The notes under the pieces are model-generated. The model was given only the letters and a program-made list of their open reading frames with translations. It was not told the DNA's origin and ran no database searches. Made by a program: the position numbers and the translations under genes. A DNA stretch of 24,575 bases from JAHOYW01 sp964515915 (GTDB taxonomy: Bacteria > Verrucomicrobiota > Lentisphaeria > Victivallales > Victivallaceae), in contig CAZEXM010000025.1 of assembly GCA_964515915.1 (NCBI GenBank), forward strand, positions 1 through 24,575. Reading direction: 5' to 3'. Positions 1 through 6,108 of the stretch are shown here, one piece after another (positions within the stretch are counted from its first letter, which is position 1; the number at the start of each line of letters is the position of its first letter).

Positions 1-7
1 TTAAAAT

Positions 8-48
8 GGTCATTTCAGATGACCAGGATTGCGTCATTTCAGATGACC
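8..48. repeat. Two direct copies of a 16-nt palindrome
   Basis: The 16-mer GTCATTTCAGATGACC occurs exactly at 9-24 and again at 33-48. Each copy is itself a hairpin (GTCAT / ATGAC around TTCAG or a similar loop). Multiple short repeats of this kind are typical of the ends of some transposons (IS21-type elements have repeated terminal sequences) or of a protein-binding array. No transposase gene is inside the window, so the assignment stays open; the window edge may cut through an element. Confidence 0.6.
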
Positions 49-90
49 GCTCACAACTTGTTCAATTGCCGTGATTTAAGGTCAAAAAAA

Positions 91-135
91 TGGTGGGCGT
101 AATTGGATTCGAACCAACGACTTCTACGATGTCAA
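91..135 (-). tRNA. 3'-half fragment of tRNA-Val (anticodon GAC)
   Basis: On the minus strand this reads from the anticodon loop (TTGACAT, anticodon GAC) through the 3' anticodon-stem strand CGTAG, variable loop AAGTC, T arm GTTGG-TTCGAAT-CCAAT, acceptor strand TACGCCC, discriminator A and an encoded CCA. Every element matches a bacterial tRNA-Val(GAC). Upstream of the anticodon loop the next five bases are TTCAG, which cannot pair with CGTAG, and no D arm or 5' acceptor strand follows. The gene is therefore only a 3' half and cannot make a tRNA. A break inside the anticodon loop is a usual crossover site of tyrosine integrases, so this is most likely an attachment-site remnant. Confidence 0.85.
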
Positions 136-510
136 CTGAATAGCTATCTTGCCAGCTTATATAAAGGTATGTGTAAATTATAACACTATCTCATAAAAAT
201 AGAAATTTTAAATTATTTCATATAGATTTCGTATTTCTCTTTGTATTCTCAGTTATTTTAAAAAATATTTAATCCTTATATTTATTTCAATTTATGCTTG
301 ATTTTTAGCTCATAGTAGTCTATATTTAACTATGGAAAATAATCAAAAAAGACAGTTTTTAAAAGGTGCCACTCGGTACCGTTTTGAGACTTAAAAGTAC
401 CGAAAAGTGCCGTTTTTTGAAGATTATTTTTTCACGACAAAGATGTGTCAAATTAGATATTTTTGAGTTTAAAAAGTTACAAATAAGGATTTCTTGAGCG
501 TAGGGTTATC
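136..510. other. AT-rich non-coding stretch
   Basis: No convincing coding frame is visible on either strand; stops are frequent and base composition is strongly AT. Apart from the hairpin at 365-418 I see no recognised element. Given the tRNA half beside it, this may be residue of an old integration event. Confidence 0.5.
365..418 (+). terminator. Imperfect terminator-like hairpin with T tract
   Basis: The arms GGTGC..TCGGTAC (365-379) and GTACCG..AGTGCC (397-411) pair around a 17-nt loop, with an internal loop and two G-T wobbles. They are followed by GTTTTTT at 412-418. The shape is that of an intrinsic terminator reading rightwards, but no plus-strand gene ends just upstream in the window, so it may be a relic. 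Confidence 0.35.
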
Positions 511-576
511 AAAGGCAGGAGCCCTTGGAGACGGGCAACCAGCGTTCCGCCGCTGGACCGCGTCCCGAACGTCGGT
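511..576. other. GC-rich island of consecutive hairpins upstream of uup
   Basis: In an otherwise AT-rich gap this segment is GC-rich and can form successive stems: GCCC/GGGC at 521-536, CCAGCG/CGCTGG at 539-556, GGAC/GTCC at 555-565 and CCGA/TCGG at 565-576. The second and third stems overlap and would be mutually exclusive. It lies ~145 nt before the uup start codon. It could be a structured leader RNA or a decayed palindromic repeat; its right half belongs to the inverted repeat at 548-602. I match it to no known riboswitch. Confidence 0.4.
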
Positions 577-602
577 TTCGTTATCTTTTTTAGTTTTGGC
601 GG
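548..602 (+). repeat. Left arm of inverted repeat flanking uup
   Basis: Bases 548-602 match the reverse complement of 2651-2705 at 49 of 55 positions by hand alignment; the inner 42 nt (561-602 against 2651-2692) differ at only two positions. The shared core contains CCGAACGTCGG followed by TTATCTTTTTTAG. The pair encloses only the ABC-F gene. Confidence 0.85.
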
Positions 603-719
603 AACCGTCTCTATGCTGCTAATATATCCCGCCACACATAATGATAAAGCTTTTTACTGGAGATTTTGCGAAAAACGTCTATATTATGCGGGTTATATTA
701 AATTTCAAGCAGGATAAAC

Positions 720-2603
720 ATGACTGACGAAACTCCGGGTAAAGTTATTTTTTCCGCGGATGGCCTGTCTTTGACCATCGGCACTCAACAATTATTATCT
801 AATACCGGTATGACCGTACACGAGGGCGAACGCATCGCGCTGGTCGGCCGGAACGGTGCCGGGAAATCCACTTTTCTGCGCATCCTCACCGGCGGGGAAA
901 CGGTCAGTGAGGGCAAAATTATTTACACCCGGGATCTGCGGATTAATTTTTTGAAGCAGGATTTTGAGCTCGACGAATCGCGCAGCGTTTATGAAAATAT
1001 TCATGACGGATTGGAATATTTCCTCAACTTGCTCCGCAAATACGAAACTCTGCCCCTGAATTCCAGTGAGCACGTCAGGCTTGAACAGGAGCTCAATAAA
1101 CATAGTGCCTGGAATCCCGAGCAGCGTATGAAAGAAATAATGACGCGTCTGAATACCCCCGCGCCGGAGCGCGGGTGTGATACTTTGTCCGGCGGCGAGA
1201 AACGGCGGGTCGCCCTGGCGCGCACCGTCGTCAGCGAACCGGATTTACTGCTGCTGGACGAGCCTACGAATCATCTCGACACCGAAACAATCACCTGGAT
1301 TGAGAATTACCTTGCCGCTTACCGCGGCACCTGCTTGTTTATCACCCATGACCGTTATTTCCTTGACCGCGTTGCGACGCGCGTGGTTGAGCTTGATAAC
1401 GGCAAACTTTATTCCTACAACGGCTCCTACGCTGAATTCCTCGACGGTAAAGCCCGGCGCGAATACCGCGAAGACGCCAAAGACGCTAAACGCCGCAAGT
1501 TTCTGCGTTCCGAAATAGACTGGGTCCGCCGTTCGCCGAAGGCTCGTTTGCGGCGCAACCTGGGGCGTCTCAAACGCTTCGATGAAGCCGCCGCTCAATC
1601 CAATGTTCAGCGAATCGACGATATTGAATTAGTCATTCCCGCCGCTTCGCGGCTCGGCAATAAGGTTGTCGAACTAAAAGACGTTTCTTTACAGTTTGAC
1701 GGTGTAACTTACATTCCGAAATTCAGTTTTGAATTTACCGCCAACTGCAAAATAGGCATTGTCGGGCGCAATGGAACCGGCAAAACCTCCCTGCTCAAAA
1801 TAATCACCGGCCAACTGGCTCCCTCCGGCGGGAGCGCGGAAACGGCTTCGACGGTTGAGTTCAATTACATTGACCAGGGACGGCTCAAACTTAATCCGGA
1901 ATTAACTGTTGCTGAAGAAATCGGCGAAGGCGGCGAATTTGTAAAATTAGGCGGCGAACGCATCGGTATCTGGTCATATTTAAAACGCTTTTTGTTTGAA
2001 GATGAGCGTATCAAAACCCGAATCAAATATCTTTCCGGCGGAGAAAAAGCCCGGTTAATCCTGGCAAAAATCTTGAAACAAGGCGGCAATTTTTTAATTC
2101 TCGACGAACCTACCAATGATCTGGATTTATCCAGCCTGCGCCTGCTTGAGGAAGCCCTCGCGCAATACAAAGGCTGCGTAATTGTCGTCAGTCATGACCG
2201 CTATTTTTTAAACCGGGTTTGTTCAGGAATAATCGCTTTTGAGGGGAACGGCGAAATCGTCTACAGCAACGGTGATTACGATTACTATCTGGAAAAACGC
2301 AAAGGACGTGACAAAAAAACAAGCAAAGCAGTCAGCAGAAAATTTTCTCCCGCGCCTGTTCCAAAAGTTGAAAAAGCGAAAAAACTTTCCTATAAAGAAC
2401 AGCGCGAACTCGACTCAATGGAAGAGCGGGTAATGGAATTGGAAAGCAAAATCGAAGGCATTGAGATGATGTTTGCCGCCCCGGATTTTTTCACGAAACA
2501 CGGCGCGCAAAGCATCGCGCTGCAAAACGAACTGGCAAAGCTCAAAGAGCAACTCGACAAATGTTACACCCGCTGGGAAGAGCTCGAATCCAAACTAAAC
2601 TAA
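720..2603 (+). CDS. uup: ABC-F ATPase, Uup type
   Basis: A cytoplasmic ABC protein with two nucleotide-binding domains and no membrane segments. NBD1 has Walker A GRNGAGKS (res 43-50), signature LSGGEKRR (~156-163), Walker B LLLLDEPTNHLD (~176-187) and switch THDRYF. NBD2 has GRNGTGKT (~349-356), LSGGEKAR (~438-445) and LILDEPTNDLD (~459-469). The interdomain linker contains WVRRSPKAR (~268-276), the sequence type of Uup rather than EttA. After ~res 530 a basic linker leads to a C-terminal coiled coil (~560-627), the Uup DNA-binding tail. At 627 aa it is near the usual ~635. ABC-F proteins act on ribosomes; E. coli Uup also affects transposon excision and branched DNA. A Shine-Dalgarno AGGA lies ~6 nt before the ATG. 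It stands alone, bracketed by inverted repeats. Confidence 0.92.
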   Translation: MTDETPGKVIFSADGLSLTIGTQQLLSNTGMTVHEGERIALVGRNGAGKSTFLRILTGGETVSEGKIIYTRDLRINFLKQDFELDESRSVYENIHDGLEYFLNLLRKYETLPLNSSEHVRLEQELNKHSAWNPEQRMKEIMTRLNTPAPERGCDTLSGGEKRRVALARTVVSEPDLLLLDEPTNHLDTETITWIENYLAAYRGTCLFITHDRYFLDRVATRVVELDNGKLYSYNGSYAEFLDGKARREYREDAKDAKRRKFLRSEIDWVRRSPKARLRRNLGRLKRFDEAAAQSNVQRIDDIELVIPAASRLGNKVVELKDVSLQFDGVTYIPKFSFEFTANCKIGIVGRNGTGKTSLLKIITGQLAPSGGSAETASTVEFNYIDQGRLKLNPELTVAEEIGEGGEFVKLGGERIGIWSYLKRFLFEDERIKTRIKYLSGGEKARLILAKILKQGGNFLILDEPTNDLDLSSLRLLEEALAQYKGCVIVVSHDRYFLNRVCSGIIAFEGNGEIVYSNGDYDYYLEKRKGRDKKTSKAVSRKFSPAPVPKVEKAKKLSYKEQRELDSMEERVMELESKIEGIEMMFAAPDFFTKHGAQSIALQNELAKLKEQLDKCYTRWEELESKLN

Positions 2604-2620
2604 ATTCAGGAATCCTGTGA

Positions 2621-2649
2621 GCCGCGGGAATGCAGCGGCCTCGTCTTTT
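2621..2649 (+). terminator. Possible terminator of uup
   Basis: GCCGC (2621-2625) pairs with GCGGC (2635-2639) over a 9-nt loop, followed by CTCGTCTTTT. The stem is short and the T run only four, so this is weak. A perfect small palindrome CAGGAATCCTG sits just before it at 2607-2617. Confidence 0.35.
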
Positions 2650-2650
2650 A

Positions 2651-2725
2651 CCGGCAAAACTAAAAAAGATAACAAAACCGACGTTCGGGACGGGATCCAA
2701 CGACGATCGAGCGTCGGCTTCGTAA
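2651..2725 (-). repeat. Right arm of inverted repeat flanking uup, plus an extra core copy
   Basis: 2651-2705 is the inverted counterpart of 548-602. Directly behind it, 2711-2725 (CGTCGGCTTCGTAAT) repeats the core of the left arm in direct orientation (13 of 15 against 570-584), so 2671-2725 forms a large hairpin by itself. A related core, CGTCGGCCTCGTTAT, occurs at 24445-24459 next to a terminator. Confidence 0.75.
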
Positions 2726-2867
2726 TCCGGATGAACTTTTATCTGTTAATAAAAATTGATAAATTACGAAACATTCACCCTGGTTAAATTTCAAAAAATA
2801 CAAAATTGCTGATTTGATCGCGAGCGACAATGCTTAAGTACGGGGTTATTTTTTCTTTTTTTTTAAC

Positions 2868-2900
2868 TTCGCGTGAGATTTCAATTTTCGTTGCGAACTA
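2868..2900 (+). promoter_or_regulatory. 33-nt hairpin element, copy A (upstream of the LPP20 gene)
   Basis: It starts with TTCGCGTGAGATT and ends with GCGAACTA; both end blocks are identical in copy B at 13605-13637, and both elements are 33 nt long. TTCGC at the start can pair with GCGAA near the end. Its end lies 132 nt before the start codon of the first gene of the locus. The function is unknown; position suggests a regulatory site or leader structure. Confidence 0.5.
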
Positions 2901-2966
2901 TACATAAAGTGCAATAACTAAAAAAAAGGAATTTCTAATATTTGTAAATAATTTACTGGTAAGTGC

Positions 2967-2994
2967 TTGAAATAAAAAATAATGACAATATCTT
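2967..2994 (+). promoter_or_regulatory. Possible sigma-70-type promoter of the LPP20 gene
   Basis: TTGAAA (2967-2972), a 16-nt spacer, then TATCTT (2989-2994). The -35 is good, the -10 poor, and the surroundings are AT-rich, so chance similarity is likely enough to keep confidence low. Confidence 0.28.
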
Positions 2995-3032
2995 TAAATA
3001 AATAGTTTAACCGGAACAAGGAAGGGAAAATT

Positions 3033-3968
3033 ATGAAATCTTCACTCTATCTTTTCGTAATCGCTGCTGCTGGAGTCGCACTGTCAACAAGACTTAACGC
3101 CGAGGTCGCGAAGCCGCAATTTGAAAGTTCACAAAACTTGAATCTTCCGGCAATCTGGCGTTCAAGCTCCGCCAGCCAGCGCCTGAAAACTCTCAGGGTG
3201 GCCCAGCTTGATGCTTACCGTGCCCTGATTGAAAGAGTCTATGGTTTTCAAATTGTCTCAGGTACAAGTGTTTATGATTGTGTCCTGCAGTCGGACATAG
3301 TACGCACCCGCTTGAGTGCTGTACTGAAAGGCGCGACGGAATTGGAAAAACCACAATACACCGAACAGGGTATGGTTATGGTTGTATACGGTTTGAAATT
3401 GCGGAAGATTATTGAGATTCTCAAAATGGATAAATCTTTTGATACTCTCACCATTACCAAAAGCATTGAACATCAGGATAAAATCATTGAAGCTCTCGGC
3501 TGTGGAGCTTTGCCGGACAGCATGGGCGTGAAAATGCTCCGCGCTAAACGCGCCGCCGAATTAGATGCCTACCGCCTTATGGCTGAACGCATCGTGGGAG
3601 TCAGAATTAACAGCAAAACCACGGTCGCTAACCTGTGCCTGCTCAGTGATAAAGTGCAGGCGTCACTGGTTGCTTTTCTCAAAGGCCTGAAACCAAGCTC
3701 CATCAAATACAAAGCAGACGGCAGCTGTGCTGTTACCGTGCAGCTCAAAATCCGTGAAGTGGTCAAAACGCTTGAAGGACTTGTGCGAATTTACAATTCC
3801 GGGATTAAAGATAAAATTAGCAGTGTGAATATAACTACTAATGACAAGATTTTCAAAGTAACCGGCAATGGCGCGCCGCGTGATATTACTGCTTATTCAG
3901 CAAACTATATTAGTTCCGGAAAAAGCATTCTGCTCAAAATTATCAGAAAAGAAATTGTTGTGGAATAA
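3033..3968 (+). CDS. Exported protein with two tandem LPP20-type domains
   Basis: A 311-aa protein with a Sec signal peptide (hydrophobic res 5-18, likely cleavage LNA|E at 23/24) and no cysteine at the cleavage site, so it is probably soluble in the periplasm. Two copies of the same ~80-residue unit are visible: 48-130 (key residues AQLDAYRALIERVYG, then SDIVRTRL) and 168-250 (AKRAAELDAYRLMAERIVGV, then SDKVQASL). The pattern, helix A-x-LDAYR, T-V-x-D/N, SD-x-(V/I), matches LPP20-family lipoproteins, which include Vibrio FlgP. The C-terminal ~60 residues are unassigned. GGAAGGG lies 6 nt before the ATG. It is the first gene of the plus-strand locus, 24 nt from the next. The domain call is good; the role is unknown. 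Confidence 0.78.
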   Translation: MKSSLYLFVIAAAGVALSTRLNAEVAKPQFESSQNLNLPAIWRSSSASQRLKTLRVAQLDAYRALIERVYGFQIVSGTSVYDCVLQSDIVRTRLSAVLKGATELEKPQYTEQGMVMVVYGLKLRKIIEILKMDKSFDTLTITKSIEHQDKIIEALGCGALPDSMGVKMLRAKRAAELDAYRLMAERIVGVRINSKTTVANLCLLSDKVQASLVAFLKGLKPSSIKYKADGSCAVTVQLKIREVVKTLEGLVRIYNSGIKDKISSVNITTNDKIFKVTGNGAPRDITAYSANYISSGKSILLKIIRKEIVVE

Positions 3969-3992
3969 TGTTTTTACAGGGAGGAGTTTCAA

Positions 3993-5246
3993 GTGAATAA
4001 GTTTTTAAAAATCCTATGTCTCGCGTTATTGCTTAGCTTGTGTTCTCCGAGCTATGCAAATGTGAGTGTCACGGTAACCGGCCAGGCCGCCGGGCATGGA
4101 AAAACAGCCAGCCAGCAGGCTTTAGCGGACGCCCTGCGCAAAGCGGTCCGGAAAGGCGCGGGAGTCAATATTATATCAAGCACCCGGATGACTGATTACG
4201 TGCTTGATTTCGACCGGGTTTTTTCCCGTGCTTTCGGCTATATAAAGAAATTTAAAATACTTTCCAGCGGCTATGATGACGCGGGCCTTTATTATGTGAA
4301 GATTTCCGCTTTTGTCGGCAAAGGCATCCCCGGCATGAATGATTATCTGGCCATGCGCCAGATAATCGCCATGAAAGGTTCGCCGCGGCTGTTAATCAGG
4401 GTTTCCGGAAAAATTACCGGCATCGGCAACGCCGGAAAACTTATTGACGGCCAATTGCGGGAAATCGCGCTTAAGTGTGGTTTTCAGACGATCAAAATTT
4501 CTCAATTCAAGGAAGCGGAAGCCAATCGCGCTAAACGCGACAGGTTTCTCGGCGGCAATGCTTCGGCCGCATACCGCGAAGCTGGAATCCGCAGTAACTA
4601 CGATTTTGTTATCGATGCGGAGGTATCCGGCGCCTATAACGGCGTTTCCCGGCTTTACGGTGTAAGCACGCAGCGTTTTTCGCTGGGGGCTGACCTCGGC
4701 GCGGCTTATCCCAACGGCAACGCCATTGCCCAGGTGACCATTCCCAGCAAAGAAATGGATATTGCCCGGGTTTCCGACAAAACCCAGGCCGCCCGTTCCG
4801 CGCTGCAGAGAACGCTCGGCGGCGACAAAGGCAAAAATTTCAGGGCCTTATTAATGCGGGTATTAGCTTTATGGGTATCGGAATTCGACAGCGGCGTGAA
4901 AGTTACAGTTGAGTTCGCGAAAATCGACCGTGAGCTGTTTGAGAAAGTCATCGACGGCCTGAAGCGGGCCAAAGGCGTCAATGCTGTTCACGTCCGGGAA
5001 TTTGACGAGCAGCTTAAATCCACGATGGAAGTGGAGAGTAACCTGAAAGCCCACGAACTTGCCTCCTTGATAAGCTTTTTAGCCGGAAGTCGACTCAAAG
5101 CCGGACGGACGACCAGCGATTACATTCAAATGAAGGTAGTTGATGCTTACAGCATAACAGATATAATCGTCGCTTTTATCGGAGCGGCAATTGTTATCAT
5201 TTTATTAGTATTGATTATGCTAAGCCTGAAAGGCGGGAAATCATAA
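3993..5246 (+). CDS. FlgT-N/LPP20-like exported protein with C-terminal membrane anchor
   Basis: A 417-aa protein starting at GTG, with GGAGG 8 nt upstream fixing the start. The signal peptide ends near SYA|N (22/23). Residues 23-110 (VTVTGQAAG, then QQALADALRKAV, GYIKKFKI) resemble the N-terminal domain of FlgT and the LPP20 fold. The middle (~130-380) has alternating strands and helices of the kind seen in periplasmic assembly proteins, unassigned. Residues ~389-411 form one strong transmembrane helix followed by KGGKS, so the mature protein is likely held in the inner membrane facing the periplasm. It follows the tandem LPP20 gene by 24 nt and probably shares its transcript. No flagellar genes are near, so a role in flagella is not supported. 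Confidence 0.65.
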   Translation: MNKFLKILCLALLLSLCSPSYANVSVTVTGQAAGHGKTASQQALADALRKAVRKGAGVNIISSTRMTDYVLDFDRVFSRAFGYIKKFKILSSGYDDAGLYYVKISAFVGKGIPGMNDYLAMRQIIAMKGSPRLLIRVSGKITGIGNAGKLIDGQLREIALKCGFQTIKISQFKEAEANRAKRDRFLGGNASAAYREAGIRSNYDFVIDAEVSGAYNGVSRLYGVSTQRFSLGADLGAAYPNGNAIAQVTIPSKEMDIARVSDKTQAARSALQRTLGGDKGKNFRALLMRVLALWVSEFDSGVKVTVEFAKIDRELFEKVIDGLKRAKGVNAVHVREFDEQLKSTMEVESNLKAHELASLISFLAGSRLKAGRTTSDYIQMKVVDAYSITDIIVAFIGAAIVIILLVLIMLSLKGGKS

Positions 5247-5264
5247 AATTAACTATTACTCTTA

Positions 5265-5295
5265 TTGCATCGAAAAAATATAAATATGGTATAAG
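5265..5295 (+). promoter_or_regulatory. Possible extended -10 promoter before the 5332 gene
   Basis: TTGCAT (5265-5270) and TATAAG (5290-5295) are separated by 19 nt, with TG one base before the -10 (TGG-TATAAG). The extended -10 partly offsets the long spacer. It could start a second transcript for the lipoprotein and caspase genes. Confidence 0.33.
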
Positions 5296-5331
5296 TTAAA
5301 TAAGGGAAAATAAATCAAAGGGGGAAAAACG

Positions 5332-6084
5332 ATGAAGTCAATCAAGATTCGAATCGGGCGGCTAAGCGTTTTGATGGTGACCATGATTGTTCTTTTAATG
5401 ATCGGCAGCGGTTGTGCCATGAAAAATACTCGTGCAGGCGGAAATTATAATGTAAGCCTGAAAACTGTTTACGCAGCTGATTTGCCGGCTAAAACTACTA
5501 CTGAATGCAAAATACAAGTTTCTCTTCCTGAAGATGTACGAAACAAGCAGCAGGCAGCTAATGTTATTGGCTATGTCAAGAATATTTTCGGCATGCACCT
5601 TGCCAGTATACTTGCAGAAAAAAATATTAATGAGTGGGTGCAGACTTGTATAGTTAAAAACTTAGGAAAAGCCGGTTTCAATGTTATTACCGGAAAAATG
5701 ACTTCCAACGGGCTATACGTTTCAACATCAATCCGCACCCTGGAATGTGAAGCAATGATGTCTTATATCGCAACTATAATACTTGATGTAAAACTGAAAA
5801 ATAGCAATTCAATATTCTTTAAGCAAACTTTTACTGGTAAAGCCGTACAACCTAATTGGATAGGGAGTGCTCAAGGATACGGCGAGACTTTGACAAAGGC
5901 AATGAAACAATGCCTTGATAAAATGATGCCGGTTTTAATAAAGGAGCTTGAAAAAGCAGGAAAAACAATTAAAAATACTGTACAAGCTCCCAAGAAAACG
6001 ACGCAAGCGCCCAAAACGACTACACAACAAAAAATAAAAGTTAAAAAAGATAGTAAAGGGCCCTTGGATGATATATACTTCTAA
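5332..6084 (+). CDS. Hypothetical lipoprotein
   Basis: A 250-aa protein with a basic n-region, a hydrophobic stretch (res 12-24) and a lipobox-like IGSGC, making Cys28 the likely lipidated residue; Gly at -3 is unusual but also occurs in the lipoprotein at 10708. The body (res ~40-205) has a strand/helix pattern and a stretch after ~180 (GYGETLTKAMKQCLDK) reminiscent of YajG-type or LptE-like small lipoproteins; I cannot confirm a family. The tail (~215-245) is rich in Lys, Thr and Gln, a likely disordered linker. AAAGGGGG precedes the ATG. It lies 24 nt before the caspase-fold gene and is probably co-transcribed with it. Function unknown. Confidence 0.7.
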   Translation: MKSIKIRIGRLSVLMVTMIVLLMIGSGCAMKNTRAGGNYNVSLKTVYAADLPAKTTTECKIQVSLPEDVRNKQQAANVIGYVKNIFGMHLASILAEKNINEWVQTCIVKNLGKAGFNVITGKMTSNGLYVSTSIRTLECEAMMSYIATIILDVKLKNSNSIFFKQTFTGKAVQPNWIGSAQGYGETLTKAMKQCLDKMMPVLIKELEKAGKTIKNTVQAPKKTTQAPKTTTQQKIKVKKDSKGPLDDIYF

Positions 6085-6108
6085 TATAAACTTTCGGAGA
6101 TCAAGCCC

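Larger units (their letters stand above)
2604..3032. other. Intergenic region between uup and the lipoprotein locus
   Basis: No gene is visible in these 429 nt. They hold a weak hairpin just after uup, the right arm of the uup inverted repeat with a second copy of its core, long AT- and T-rich stretches, a 33-nt hairpin element shared with 13605-13637, and a possible promoter for the LPP20-domain gene. Confidence 0.7.

Noticed and set aside
1..48. CRISPR array
   Set aside because: Only two 16-nt units with a 8-nt gap; each is palindromic, there is no third unit and no cas gene.
91..385. Group I intron in a tRNA-Val anticodon loop, with the intron ending in G just before the 3' exon
   Set aside because: No 5' tRNA half (GGGCGTA acceptor strand, D arm, CTACG stem) is found on the minus strand at higher coordinates, and no intron core is recognisable.
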